A stretch of 64,000 nucleotides of DNA from CALKYB01 sp964510575 (GCA_964510575.1 CAZECN010000015.1:1-64000); one strand, 5' to 3'; counted from the stretch's first letter, positions 17,864 to 28,137 are shown. Notes: generated by a model from the letters alone, not told the origin. Numbers and translations are program-made.

Positions 17864-19822
17864 ATGAATCATCAACAGCGGCCCCTACTGGATAACATTA
17901 ATTCTCCAGAAGACCTTAGAAAACTCTCCAAAGACGAACTAAGTGGTTTATGTACTGAGCTAAGAGATGAGCTCGTTGATATACTTAGTCAAATCGGTGG
18001 TCACTTTGCCTCTAGCTTAGGAGCGGTTGAACTAACTGTTGCTTTGCATTGGGTATTGAACACCCCCGAAGACAGGATTGTTTGGGACACAGGGCATCAG
18101 GCCTACATCCATAAAATAATTACTGGTAGAAGAAAGTCACTGGCCAAGGTCAGAAAGCTAGGCGGAATATCAGGTTTCCCAAGTCGCGACGAGAGTAACT
18201 ACGATAACTTTGGAGTTGCTCATGCCGGAACGAGTATTTCAGCGGCCTTTGGTATGCTTGAAGCTTCTTTTCATGAATACCCTGGTAGGAAGGACCGGAA
18301 AGTCGTAGCTGTGATCGGTGACGGAGCAATGACTGCCGGTATGGCCTTCGAGGCCCTCAACCATTCAGGGCAGCTCCATAGAAATCTTATTGTTATCTTG
18401 AACGACAACGAAATGTCGATAGCACCTAACGTTGGTGCACTAAGCTGGGCCTTTTCTAAAACTGTTACTGGGCCTCGCTCAACTTACGTTAGAAAGCATT
18501 TCAAAAATCTCCATGAAAAAGGCCTCGTTCCTCACTCTTTTTACAGAGCCTTAGACCGAGCAGAAGAAGCCACAAAGGGATTTCTTTCAACTCCCGCTAT
18601 GCTATTTGAGAGCTTCGGTTACAAATATATGGGTCCAATTGACGGTCATAACGTAGAGCAAGTGGTTGAAGCTCTTGAACGAGCCTGTGACCAAGACGGT
18701 CCTGTGCTGATTCATGCCCGAACTTTGAAAGGTAAAGGATTTTTACCGGCCGAGGGAGACCCAGTTAAATGGCATGGAGTTGGACCTTTCGATCCCTCTG
18801 AGGGAGAGGTTAAGAAAAGTGGGAAGCCTGCTTCTGCGCCTTCCTACACAGGAGTCTTCGGCGATACAATGGTAGAGCTTTGCGAAAAAGATCCAAGAGT
18901 TGTTGGTGTTACAGCAGCGATGCCTCATGGAACTGGCCTTTTGAAACTTTCTGAAGAAATGCCTGACCGTTATTTCGACGCCGGCATTGCAGAGCAACAT
19001 GCAGTTACCTTCGCCGCTGGTCTCGCTTGCGAAGGCATGAAGCCATTTTGCACTATTTACTCCACTTTCCTGCAACGTGGCTTTGACCAAGTCCTTCATG
19101 ACGTTTGCATACAAAGCCTGCCTGTAGTCTTCGCAATGGACAGAGCTGGTTTGGTAGGAGCCGACGGGCCAACACACCACGGTGCTTTCGACATCAGTTT
19201 CCTAAGACCTCTGCCAAATATGGTGATTATGGCACCTAAGGACGAAGCTGAGCTGAGAGATATGATGTTCACAGCTGCTGACTACGAAGAGGGGCCAATA
19301 GCCTTTCGCTATCCTCGAGGTAGTGGAACTGGGGCAGACCTTGCTAGAGAACCTAAAAAACTAATCATCGGTAAGGCTGAAGTTCTCAGGCATGCTGATG
19401 CTGAGAATGAACAAGTTCTTCTGCTTGCAATTGGAGTAACTGTGAAATTCGCGAGAGAAGCTGCCGAAAAACTAGCTTCTGAATACGGCGTAGAATGCAC
19501 AGTGGTTAATAGCAGGTTTATTAAGCCTCTGGACGCTGACTTGATTACTAAGCTAGCTGCTTCACATTCCTTAATAGTAACAGTGGAGGACGGTTGCACA
19601 AAAGGTGGTTTTGGATCTGAAGTTATCGAGCTACTTTGCGACGAAGAACTGGTTGGCAACAAACAGGTGATACGTCTGGGAATTCCAGACAAGTTCATCG
19701 AACATGGGACTCAAGAAGAACTTTACAGAATCTGTGGCTTCGATGCTGACGGAATCACAGAAAGAGTTGCATTTGCTCTTGGCAAGTCCCGACCTCAAAA
19801 AGCCATGACTGTTGGCGGATAA
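17864..19822 (+). CDS. dxs: 1-deoxy-D-xylulose-5-phosphate synthase
   Basis: A 652-residue thiamine-diphosphate enzyme that condenses pyruvate and glyceraldehyde 3-phosphate, the first step of the MEP isoprenoid pathway. The domain order is normal: a ThDP-binding half with GGHFASSLG, DTGHQAYIHK (H78) and the GDGAMTAGMAFEALN metal motif; a pyrimidine-binding half with AGIAEQHAVTFAAG, which supplies the catalytic glutamate; HHGAFDISFLR; and a C-terminal transketolase domain. AGAAAG-like sequence (AGAAAG) lies just before the ATG. Its stop overlaps the start of the downstream transporter by 11 bases, so the two are likely translated together. Confidence 0.95.
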   Translation: MNHQQRPLLDNINSPEDLRKLSKDELSGLCTELRDELVDILSQIGGHFASSLGAVELTVALHWVLNTPEDRIVWDTGHQAYIHKIITGRRKSLAKVRKLGGISGFPSRDESNYDNFGVAHAGTSISAAFGMLEASFHEYPGRKDRKVVAVIGDGAMTAGMAFEALNHSGQLHRNLIVILNDNEMSIAPNVGALSWAFSKTVTGPRSTYVRKHFKNLHEKGLVPHSFYRALDRAEEATKGFLSTPAMLFESFGYKYMGPIDGHNVEQVVEALERACDQDGPVLIHARTLKGKGFLPAEGDPVKWHGVGPFDPSEGEVKKSGKPASAPSYTGVFGDTMVELCEKDPRVVGVTAAMPHGTGLLKLSEEMPDRYFDAGIAEQHAVTFAAGLACEGMKPFCTIYSTFLQRGFDQVLHDVCIQSLPVVFAMDRAGLVGADGPTHHGAFDISFLRPLPNMVIMAPKDEAELRDMMFTAADYEEGPIAFRYPRGSGTGADLAREPKKLIIGKAEVLRHADAENEQVLLLAIGVTVKFAREAAEKLASEYGVECTVVNSRFIKPLDADLITKLAASHSLIVTVEDGCTKGGFGSEVIELLCDEELVGNKQVIRLGIPDKFIEHGTQEELYRICGFDADGITERVAFALGKSRPQKAMTVGG

Positions 19823-21074
19823 AGCTATAATTTCTGCTGACTCTTCGCTGAAAAACCAGCTGGGGAGCATGCTAAGAAACAAGAAATTGGTTCAGTCTTT
19901 CCTGGCCTTCTTTTTCCTTCTGTCCTCTTACTACATCCTAAGACCCCTTCGGGAAACGATGGGAACCGTTTACGGGGACGTAGACCAACTTTTTCTGACG
20001 GTATTCCTGATAATGCTAGGACTAGTTCCGGCCTTTGGTTGGCTTTCATCTAACCTCAGTAGAGGTCAGCTATTTTCAGTAGTCTTTAGATCTTTTTCAG
20101 TTCTGATTCTTGCGGTAGCCTATTTTGTCTACACATCTCCTGAAATCCCCCGCTGGCTTGCTGGCTCACTCTACGTTCTAGTCAGCGTGTTTGGAGTATT
20201 TAACATATCGCTGTTTTGGTCCTTAATGGCCGACATTTACAACTCTGAAAGCTCTAAAAAATTCTTTGGGATAATCACCGCTGGAGGTTCCTTGGGAGGG
20301 TTGCTCTCCTCTCTGGCAACTGGACTTTTAGCCTCTAAATTTAACACAGCAGCTCTTCTTCTAGTTGCAGTTGCTCTGCTCGAAATTTTCCTAGTCCTAG
20401 TCCACAGACTAAACAAAGAACAAAGCGAAACCGAACAACAAACTGAAACGAAAGCCAGTGGTTCTATTTTTGCTGGGCTAAAACAAGTTCTAGCCAATAA
20501 ATATCTTCTTCTATTTGCCTGTTTCATGCTTCTGGGCAAATTTTGCTCAACGATGGTTTATCTTCAGGTACTGGATATAGTGGCTGCAGTTGAGCCTAAT
20601 ATTGACAAAAGAACTGCCATATTCGCTTGGGAGAACTTAGTTACTCAAATCATTTCCTTTGCTTTTCAAGGATATTTCACCGCGATTATAATCCGAAAAG
20701 TGGGCTTGCCTTTTGCTCTTAGTATACTTCCCATTGTGCTAGGTGCCGGATTCTTCTCGCTCACGCTCTATCCGTCTTTGGTTGTGGCTTTTTGTCTTCA
20801 GGTTACTCAAAGAGGTCTGGCTTACGGCATAGCCAAGCCCTCTAAGGAAATCCTTTTCACGGTGATATCCCGAGAGGAAAAGTATAAGGCTAAAAACTTC
20901 ATGGATACTGTTCTAGACCGTGGAGCTGACGCAGCGAGCTCGAAGCTATATGCTTTAGTAAGCGCTTCAGTAGCTGCATCCAGCCTAGCCTTTGTAGTTG
21001 TTCCACTAGCCCTAGCTTGGAGCGGAGTTGGCGTTCTACTTGGTTTCAAACACAAAAAACTTTCAGAAAACTAG
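19812..21074 (+). CDS. Npt1/Npt2-type nucleotide transporter-like MFS protein
   Basis: A 420-residue inner-membrane carrier with about 11-12 hydrophobic helices and a polar loop in the middle (EQSETEQQTETKASG near 205-220). The first helices carry SYYILRPLRETMG, which resembles the conserved opening of the ATP/ADP carrier-like (TlcA/NTT-related) MFS proteins found in various free-living bacteria. Other MFS families remain possible, and the transported substrate cannot be read from the sequence. The TTG start at 19812 lies inside the end of dxs; an in-frame ATG at 19869 is an alternative that would still keep the first helix. Confidence 0.65.
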   Translation: MADKAIISADSSLKNQLGSMLRNKKLVQSFLAFFFLLSSYYILRPLRETMGTVYGDVDQLFLTVFLIMLGLVPAFGWLSSNLSRGQLFSVVFRSFSVLILAVAYFVYTSPEIPRWLAGSLYVLVSVFGVFNISLFWSLMADIYNSESSKKFFGIITAGGSLGGLLSSLATGLLASKFNTAALLLVAVALLEIFLVLVHRLNKEQSETEQQTETKASGSIFAGLKQVLANKYLLLFACFMLLGKFCSTMVYLQVLDIVAAVEPNIDKRTAIFAWENLVTQIISFAFQGYFTAIIIRKVGLPFALSILPIVLGAGFFSLTLYPSLVVAFCLQVTQRGLAYGIAKPSKEILFTVISREEKYKAKNFMDTVLDRGADAASSKLYALVSASVAASSLAFVVVPLALAWSGVGVLLGFKHKKLSEN

Positions 21075-21192
21075 CTAATACTAGTTATTACAGGCACTTA
21101 AAATCTTAATCAGACTGGCTAAGAATGAGACAAGTTGAGCCAATACACCCATAACAATTAAAATTAGAAAAGGTTTTCATAGGGTTAATTCA

Positions 21193-21975
21193 ATGGGCAA
21201 CTCACCAGTAATAGACAATCTACAAAACACCGAGCAGACTAAACACAACTGCGAAGCCAAAGCTCCTGAAAAACCAGGGTTAAGTAGTAAGCTTAAGAAC
21301 CTAGTTACGCCGAAAATGGCCGAGCCTTTTCAAAAAGTTCAAGGCATTGACGGAGACAACCAAAAACTCGTTTACAATGTTGGTAAAAATAGAGAAAGCC
21401 TCGACCATGCCCTCAGCTTCGAAGTGCTTCCAGAGAGAGGTGTTCGCGTGCAGTTGGCAACTCCCGAAAACCACAACTGTTTCTCGTTGGATATGAATCC
21501 GGCGAATTCAAATGATCTAGGACAAACATTGGCAAAAAAAGTACTCAATCCTCAGCTTGGAACAGAGCGTGTTCCAATGAGAGGACTTGGTGATGCAGTA
21601 TTCACTGAGTTACAGAAAGCCGGATACGAATATAAAACAAGCGCCCCTAGTGTTGAGGATTTAACATATCAAAGCCACCAAAAAGGTGGCCAGCTGGCCA
21701 AGATTAGCACTAAGTTTCAGCTTGAAGGGCATCAAATCGAGTTATCTGCATCCGCAGGTAATCCTGGGAGCTTCGATGTAAAAATTAGTGGAGGTGCGGC
21801 TGGAATTGCGGATTCTACAATCTCTGCAAATAACAGTGAAGAATTTTCTACTAAGCTTGGAGCTGTCCTAGATAAAACAATATCTAAAAATGAAGCCGGT
21901 TACACTAGGCCAAGAAATAGGATCCCTAGCGTAGCCAAAAACGCTTTCGAAGTATTATCTAGAGTAAACAAGTAG
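21193..21975 (+). CDS. Unknown soluble protein, 260 aa
   Basis: Not recognised. The ATG at 21193 has AGGG about 10 bases upstream. The protein is polar, has no signal peptide or membrane helix, and is low in aromatic residues. The N-terminal 45 residues are Asn/Lys/Pro-rich and probably disordered. Two later segments look alike in pattern: each has a beta-rich stretch (LSFEVLPERGVRVQL and IELSASAGNPGSFDVKI) followed by a region ending in LGxxL or KxLG (DLGQTLAKK and TKLGAVLDK). The protein may therefore contain two copies of a small alpha-beta unit. It ends 16 bases from the convergent metallopeptidase gene. Confidence 0.6.
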   Translation: MGNSPVIDNLQNTEQTKHNCEAKAPEKPGLSSKLKNLVTPKMAEPFQKVQGIDGDNQKLVYNVGKNRESLDHALSFEVLPERGVRVQLATPENHNCFSLDMNPANSNDLGQTLAKKVLNPQLGTERVPMRGLGDAVFTELQKAGYEYKTSAPSVEDLTYQSHQKGGQLAKISTKFQLEGHQIELSASAGNPGSFDVKISGGAAGIADSTISANNSEEFSTKLGAVLDKTISKNEAGYTRPRNRIPSVAKNAFEVLSRVNK

Positions 21976-21991
21976 AGTTCGAATAGAACGC

Positions 21992-24900
21992 CTAATTTCG
22001 TCCCACTGTTTGCACTAGCTCTCCACCAACGATCCCACTGTTAAATATCCTAACAGCACCTTCTCTTGAAAGCACATAGACGTTTCCATCTGTTGGGCGA
22101 TATACGGCGTAATCCGTGAAACTTGGAGAAACAAACCTTCCTGGAACAGGTAGGTCACCTTGTAAACCCCACTGGGCGGAATCAACGCCACCAGCTGAGT
22201 TCAAAACAAACCAGGTTCCAGACGACGGTCTCCAAACAGACATATCGGCTCTACCATCTCTGTCAAAGTCAGCGATTCTAGGAATATCACCAGAAAGACC
22301 CCACTGAACAGTTTGAACTGGGAGAGCTGAACGAGCATCCATAACAAACCATGTTCCAGAGGAAGGTCTCCAAACCGCTGGATCGGTCCAACCATCACCA
22401 TTAAAATCCGCTGCAACAGGAATATCCCCACTCAAACCCCAAGAATAAAAAGCAAAAGCTCCATTTCTTGAGCGAATAACATACCAACCGCCATCAGCTG
22501 GTCTCCAAACTGCCAGGTCAGTTACTCCATCGCCATCAAAGTCCCCTGAGACTGGCAAATCTCCAGGCTGTCCCCAGAATCTTACATCTACCTGTCCACT
22601 AGACATGTTAAGGGTCCAAACTCCACCTTGGAAAAGAGCATCATCCTGAACACCATCTCCGTCATAATCCCCTGACACAACTTCAGAACCAAAGGGAGCT
22701 CCAAACGGTGCAAAACTCGTTCCCGAGGGCCCTACGTCACCAATGGTCCCAAGCACTGAAGAAAAGATACTGGCCACAGTTCTGTTTGAGGCCAAGTCAT
22801 CCCAAGAACTACGATTGGTATTTCTAAGATTGTAATAAAGTGAAGAGGCATAAATTGGCACGTCAAAAGACAGGCCAAATTGAACAACGCCGCCATCCTC
22901 GAAAAACCAATTTCCAGACGCTGGTCTATAAACTACCCTTTCATTTCGACCATCTCCGTCGGAATCGAAAACCATAGGAATATCCCCACCCAATCCAAAC
23001 TGAACTGGATCTTGTCCATCGATAAACCAATTTCCTGAGGCGGGACGCCAAACAGCTCTCTGACAACTTCCATCACCATTAAAATCACCTGGGGCTGGAA
23101 TATCTTCAAATAACCCCAGCTGAACTTCCTGAACCGAGCCGTTAGCTCTCAAACTACTCCATGTACCAGAAGCTGGGTTAAACACAGCAAGATCATCCCT
23201 TCCGTCTCCATCGTAATCACATGGAACTGGAATGTCTCCTCGCTGCCCAAGATCTTCACTTACAACATCACCTGTTTCACTGGAGAGATAGGAGTGCACA
23301 CCTTGAAGAGGATCAAAAACCCCTACATCATCTCTCTGGTCTCCATCAAAGTCACCTGTAAATGGAAGCACTGCACCACCTCCCAAATTCAAGACTGTAG
23401 TGGCTCCAGTATTAGAAAACTGTATTCTCCACCTCCCATCCGCGGGGTTATAACGAGCTAAATCTGAAAAGTTATCGCCGTTAAAATCTCCCATCAAAGG
23501 AACCTCAGAAGCTGAGGCTAAATCAAAGAACTGAACGTCTGAACCAGTAGCTTGAGCAGATATACCTTGGCCACTTGAGGCTCTGTGAAGTAGTAGCTCC
23601 GCTCGGCCATCTCCATCAATATCACCAGCTGTTAGATTATTTGGCGTATCAGGAGGATTACTAACTTCTCCTGGTAGTACAGCAAAATTAATTTGAAGTG
23701 TATCAGCTGCTCCAAATTCATCTCGCGCTACAACAGTAATTGAAAAGCTCCCTGCCTGGTTCGAAGAAGGTCTCCAACTAATAACTCCAGTTTGAGAATT
23801 AATAGAGGCTCCCAGTGGTAAAGAGGCAGTATAGGAAACAGAATCTCCATCAGGGTCAGTAGCGCGGACTGTAATATTACTCATCTGTCCTACTCTGAGC
23901 TGAGGAATAGAAGGATTAGAAAAAACTGGAGCCCTGTTTATATTTCTAACGGTTATATTCACCGTCTCAGTGTCACGAAGGCCGGTGCTATCAGTTGCCG
24001 TAAACGAAACAGTAAAAACTGAAGAGCTCACACCATCAACAGTTCCAAAGCCTGGAGTCCAGCTAAATCGTCCATTAGAAAGAGTAGCACCTTGTGGCAA
24101 AGAAGATGCTCTAAGCGTCACAGTAGAACTGTCTGGATCTGAGACAGAGATAGTAAAGCTAAGATTTGACCCTTCCCCAATACTTCTATCTCCAATACTT
24201 GCAATCACCGGTGGCGCTGGGGGAGTTCCACTTCCTCCACCGTCTACTCCAGATCCTCCGCCATTATCTCCATCATCAACCGGACTCAAACAGCTAACCG
24301 AATTAATGAAACTATCAATCTGATTGATTGAACGAGTGGAGAAAGTATTAGCCGATCCTCTAAGACTAGGGCACATCACATAATCATCATTTGAACCACA
24401 AACGTCATGATCCGCCCCTAAATTGTGCCCAATCTCATGAGCAGTAACTGGCACTGCCAATCCCCTAGAGAACTGCTGAACCAATCCATAAGAAAAACGA
24501 GAACAGGCGGCGTCCAAAAAGGCAATTCCGGCAGTTGAGCCATTGAGCTCTCGACCAGTAAAGAGTGTTGCGACATCAAAATTGTTATTTGAAAAATTAG
24601 AATTCCAATAATTTAAAAATTGATTCAATAACGTAGTTGCATCTGAGCTGGTGTAAGGATCATTAGAAACTGTCCAAGTATTTTGAAAAGCGACACTGAC
24701 TGTAATTCCAAGCTGAGACTGATATATGGCATCTACAGAATTTAGAATTGCTAGTATCTCAGCATTTGCTGAAGCTGAAGAGGAGAGCGAGCTAACGTAT
24801 TCAAAATCTGCCTCTGTTGCAATTTCTAGTTCCCGAAGTACTCCCGTGTTACCGGTTGTGACTGCAGCAAAATCCAGGGACTCCGCTGCCCTTGCAACAC

Positions 24901-25426
24901 TCGCCTCTACACCACACTCTCTTAATAAGCCCTGAACCTCCTCGTGCTCGAGTTGGTTCATAACCATGAAATCTTCTTTGCCAGTACTGTCAGAATTAAG
25001 AGAGTAGTAAACTCCTCCCTCGTGAAGAAAGCCTCGCATAACTTCTGAGCCATCAGGTGACTCAATCATGGCTAACCTGAGAAAATCTTCTCCAGCTGAA
25101 TCGTCCTTAAATAAAAGTACTTTACTCTTATCCTCTACGGCTCCGCGGTCGGATGAAATAGTTGCCCGATAACCTTCAGCTCTAATGTCATGAGGCTCGA
25201 TTTTAAACTGGCGATCCTTGCCCTCAATTCGAACTGTCAAAGAGACAGCAGAGGACTGCCCCCCGGACATAAAGCTCTCAGCTGCCGCCTTCATCTCCCG
25301 AACCTTGGCAACATTGATAGGCTGCCCATCGGACATATCCGCTGCGGACTTAGGCTGAGCTAATGCTATTCCAGATAAAACTACAAAAGAAAGGTAAAAA
25401 ACGGCTAAAACCTGGGCTTTTTTCAT
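21992..25426 (-). CDS. Secreted metzincin metallopeptidase with FG-GAP repeats
   Basis: A 1144-residue exported protease; ATG at 25426 is preferred because MKKAQVLAVF to ALAQ is a clear signal peptide (an in-frame ATG at 25477 adds 17 residues). Residues about 40-190 look like a propeptide with a lone RECGVE at 169-174 that recalls a cysteine switch. The reprolysin-like domain has the zinc site HEIGHNLGADHD (330-341, E331 catalytic) and a Met-turn at YVMC. Two putative Ig/cadherin-like domains follow (GDRSIGEGSNLSF and APVFSNPSIPQL). The tail has about ten Asp-rich calcium loops of the GDFDGDG type, with WRPxxGxWFV between them, as in FG-GAP/VCBS beta-propellers. Probably a secreted or surface protease; the target is unknown. 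Confidence 0.85.
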   Translation of the reverse strand: MKKAQVLAVFYLSFVVLSGIALAQPKSAADMSDGQPINVAKVREMKAAAESFMSGGQSSAVSLTVRIEGKDRQFKIEPHDIRAEGYRATISSDRGAVEDKSKVLLFKDDSAGEDFLRLAMIESPDGSEVMRGFLHEGGVYYSLNSDSTGKEDFMVMNQLEHEEVQGLLRECGVEASVARAAESLDFAAVTTGNTGVLRELEIATEADFEYVSSLSSSASANAEILAILNSVDAIYQSQLGITVSVAFQNTWTVSNDPYTSSDATTLLNQFLNYWNSNFSNNNFDVATLFTGRELNGSTAGIAFLDAACSRFSYGLVQQFSRGLAVPVTAHEIGHNLGADHDVCGSNDDYVMCPSLRGSANTFSTRSINQIDSFINSVSCLSPVDDGDNGGGSGVDGGGSGTPPAPPVIASIGDRSIGEGSNLSFTISVSDPDSSTVTLRASSLPQGATLSNGRFSWTPGFGTVDGVSSSVFTVSFTATDSTGLRDTETVNITVRNINRAPVFSNPSIPQLRVGQMSNITVRATDPDGDSVSYTASLPLGASINSQTGVISWRPSSNQAGSFSITVVARDEFGAADTLQINFAVLPGEVSNPPDTPNNLTAGDIDGDGRAELLLHRASSGQGISAQATGSDVQFFDLASASEVPLMGDFNGDNFSDLARYNPADGRWRIQFSNTGATTVLNLGGGAVLPFTGDFDGDQRDDVGVFDPLQGVHSYLSSETGDVVSEDLGQRGDIPVPCDYDGDGRDDLAVFNPASGTWSSLRANGSVQEVQLGLFEDIPAPGDFNGDGSCQRAVWRPASGNWFIDGQDPVQFGLGGDIPMVFDSDGDGRNERVVYRPASGNWFFEDGGVVQFGLSFDVPIYASSLYYNLRNTNRSSWDDLASNRTVASIFSSVLGTIGDVGPSGTSFAPFGAPFGSEVVSGDYDGDGVQDDALFQGGVWTLNMSSGQVDVRFWGQPGDLPVSGDFDGDGVTDLAVWRPADGGWYVIRSRNGAFAFYSWGLSGDIPVAADFNGDGWTDPAVWRPSSGTWFVMDARSALPVQTVQWGLSGDIPRIADFDRDGRADMSVWRPSSGTWFVLNSAGGVDSAQWGLQGDLPVPGRFVSPSFTDYAVYRPTDGNVYVLSREGAVRIFNSGIVGGELVQTVGRN

Positions 25427-25531
25427 TATACTATAATACCGGTTGAGGTGACTCACTGTCCACCCAAAATATGACAATCCAATCTATTTAGACGGAACAA
25501 CGACCCGGTAAGTCGCAAGTATAAGAAATAT

Positions 25532-26233
25532 TTACTTCTCTAATACAATTTCGGCACGTCTGTTGAGCTGACGACCAGCTCCAGTGCGATTTGATGTAAC
25601 AGGACGGCTAGCGCCGAGACCGACCGTTTCAATACGATCAGCTGGGACACCATAACTAGCCAGAAAAGTAGAGACTGTTAAGGCCCGAGCCTCACTAAGG
25701 CGCTGATTCATTTCTTTACTTCCAGCGTCATCTGCGTGTCCTAAAACTCTAACAGAGCCAACATAAGGGTTTAATTTAATTGAATCAGCCAACCTTTGGA
25801 GATGAGCAACGGATCCACTTCTTAGGGAAGCTCGTCCAGAATCAAAGAAAATAGCGTTATTACTACTTGCCCCAGTAAGCTTTAGCTTACGATCTCGACT
25901 ATCAAGTTCTCTCTGAAGACCAATCAAGGCACGCTCATTGGTCGCTACTCGAACCCTAAGAGCATCAAGCTCGCGCTGTTGCTCAAGCTCCGTTCCTTCA
26001 GAAATATCCATACCAATGCCCTGAACTAGACCACTAGCAAATCCAATTCCACTACCAATTGCAGCACCTGGACCAGCAGCACCAGTCTGATGCCCAACAA
26101 CAGCCCCAGCTCCAGCTCCCCAACCAGCACCTAATACTCCACCCACCAAACTCTTATCTGGACCAGGAGTAGGGTGACATCCAGCTGCACACAAAGAAAC
26201 TAGAGCTAGGCTAAAGAGGCTGACTTTAAACAT
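25532..26233 (-). CDS. OmpA-family peptidoglycan-associated lipoprotein
   Basis: A 233-residue envelope protein. The signal sequence ends LCAAGC with C19 as the likely lipidated cysteine, although the lipobox lacks the usual leucine at -3. A glycine-zipper region (about 31-70, GAGWGAGAGAVVG then GPGAAIGSGIGF) may insert in a membrane. A charged coiled coil follows (about 80-115), then an OmpA/PAL domain with IFFDSG, VLGHADDAGS, NQRLSEARA and NRRAEI, which binds diaminopimelate peptidoglycan. The layout is like YiaD/OprF-type lipoproteins. It stands alone between the metallopeptidase and lnt, same strand. Confidence 0.85.
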   Translation of the reverse strand: MFKVSLFSLALVSLCAAGCHPTPGPDKSLVGGVLGAGWGAGAGAVVGHQTGAAGPGAAIGSGIGFASGLVQGIGMDISEGTELEQQRELDALRVRVATNERALIGLQRELDSRDRKLKLTGASSNNAIFFDSGRASLRSGSVAHLQRLADSIKLNPYVGSVRVLGHADDAGSKEMNQRLSEARALTVSTFLASYGVPADRIETVGLGASRPVTSNRTGAGRQLNRRAEIVLEK

Positions 26234-26366
26234 GAGTCGATTGGTTAATTAGGGTTAAAGTTTTACGGCTACATACGAAAGGAAGCTTAGCGTACACTAA
26301 AATTCGAAGCACCGTAAAAAATCGATTATTTTACTAATCTTAGTGCCTGTATTTTAATTTACAGCT

Positions 26367-28076
26367 TTAATGACCCGTCTTTTGGCCGGAAAGCATCTTT
26401 CTCTGGCCGTTATCCACAGGGGCTATTCTCCAGTAAATAACTAAAACAAGCCCAAAAAATGCTAAACTCAACTGAGGCACTTCACCTAATTTTGCAAATA
26501 GGGTTTGGCGGTCCAGCAGAGGTGCCTCTTCTACCATAAAGTCCTCAGTGAAATCTTTCAAAGTTCGCGTTGTCTGACCTCTGGGAGAAACAACGGCTGT
26601 GAACCCCGTGTTGGTTACCCGGACCAGAGCTCTCCTGAGTTCGATCGCTCTCCACATAGCAAGAAGATGATGTTGTCTGGGGGCTACACTTTCTCCATAC
26701 CAAGCATCGTTACTCATATTCACTAAAAGCTGAGCACCTTTGCGGACGGCTTCTCGAGCGACAGAGGGAACCATGTCTTCGTAACAAATAAGTGGTGCAA
26801 CCTTAAAATCCTTGCCTGGTAAATCCACATTAAAAGCGGCAGCAGCCGAACCGGGCATAAAGTCTCCGCTCATAGGACTGAGCTCTCTAACCTCTGGCCA
26901 AATATCCCGAAACGGCAAGTATTCCCCAAAAGGCATCAATACTCTTTTGTGGTAAATGCCCCCTACCCTGCCACTTTGATCAAGTAAAAAAGCTGAATTA
27001 TAACTTTTATACCGAAGTCTTTTTTTAATCGTCGCGCTGGAAACACCCTCACTGACCAGTCTGTGCTCTTCTTGCGAGCGTTTTTCGAAACTAAGACCCC
27101 CGTAAAGTAAGGGAGCTGAATGCTCAGGGTAAGGATCAAACCTAGTTCCTGCTACAGACTCAATGTCGACTGGCGCCCAACTATTTACTACCGACTCTGG
27201 CCAAACCAAAAAGTCAGCCCCAGCCCTTACAGCACTTTCAGACAGACCCCGATAAATCTTCAAGTTCTCATTCAATTCATTAAGATCCCCCTTCTGGAAA
27301 GGGTCTAAATTTCCTTGAATAACACCAACCTTTACTAGACTAGCTTTTTCAATCTCCTGAGCCACCCTTGAGTCTAGGGAAAAACCAAACCAAAGCAGTA
27401 GTAATGAGCAAAGAAATGCCAATTTTTCCCTACCTAGAAGTTCCTTAAAACTAACTAGAGAGCTAATCCAAAACAGAAGCAGGAGGCTCAAAACACCTGC
27501 ACCAGCGATTTCAGCCAAGGCTGAAAAAGGGCTCCAGTAAATCTGCATATAAGAAAGCTTCCAAGGAAAAACTCTTGGAACCAATTGCTCGGCAACAAAC
27601 CAAGCTACTGGCAACAAAAAGACTCTCTGTTGACCGAAGAATTTTTCGCCGGCTTTTAGCATCCAGGCTAAGAACAGAAACTGAAAAGCACTGAGTATCG
27701 AGAATAAAGAAAACAAGCCTCTGGATACGATCAGAGGAAACCCTCCAAAAAGAGTAATTGTATCTGGCACCCAGTAATAAGAAAAAACAGAAAGAACAAA
27801 TCCGTAACAGAAAAATCCTAGATAACTAGGCGCTGCCCTTCGCACCGTTACGCAAAGAAGAACTAATGAGAATACAGCAATGATGGAACTTTGCAGAGTC
27901 TCTGGATACCAAGACGAAATCGCAAGAAGCAAGGCTGCCCACGAATATAGAATCAGGCTTACAAGCCGAGGCAGCTTCTTCGAAACTTTATAATTCTGGT
28001 TAGCTAGACCACCGCGATCAGCGATTCCCTGTGCTAATGGGGTATCAGTTTTTCTATCTTTGGTACGCTTTGGCAC
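26367..28076 (-). CDS. lnt: Apolipoprotein N-acyltransferase
   Basis: A 569-residue inner-membrane enzyme that adds the third acyl chain to outer-membrane lipoproteins. The start is GTG. About six N-terminal membrane helices precede the periplasmic nitrilase-type domain with the full Glu-Lys-Cys triad: E294 (WPES), K377 (YHKRVLMPFGEYLPF) and C431 (LICYED). NMSNDAWYG and a final membrane helix (about 540-555) also match. It is longer than the usual 510 residues because of a polar N-terminal extension (PKRTKDRKTD) and a loop near 330-350. It is divergent from exbB, with about 60 bases between them. Confidence 0.95.
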   Translation of the reverse strand: MPKRTKDRKTDTPLAQGIADRGGLANQNYKVSKKLPRLVSLILYSWAALLLAISSWYPETLQSSIIAVFSLVLLCVTVRRAAPSYLGFFCYGFVLSVFSYYWVPDTITLFGGFPLIVSRGLFSLFSILSAFQFLFLAWMLKAGEKFFGQQRVFLLPVAWFVAEQLVPRVFPWKLSYMQIYWSPFSALAEIAGAGVLSLLLLFWISSLVSFKELLGREKLAFLCSLLLLWFGFSLDSRVAQEIEKASLVKVGVIQGNLDPFQKGDLNELNENLKIYRGLSESAVRAGADFLVWPESVVNSWAPVDIESVAGTRFDPYPEHSAPLLYGGLSFEKRSQEEHRLVSEGVSSATIKKRLRYKSYNSAFLLDQSGRVGGIYHKRVLMPFGEYLPFRDIWPEVRELSPMSGDFMPGSAAAAFNVDLPGKDFKVAPLICYEDMVPSVAREAVRKGAQLLVNMSNDAWYGESVAPRQHHLLAMWRAIELRRALVRVTNTGFTAVVSPRGQTTRTLKDFTEDFMVEEAPLLDRQTLFAKLGEVPQLSLAFFGLVLVIYWRIAPVDNGQRKMLSGQKTGH

Positions 28077-28137
28077 TACAACTAGCTCGTGGTATGTTCT
28101 GGGTTTTGAAGACAGCTCCTATTCGTGGTCATTATTT

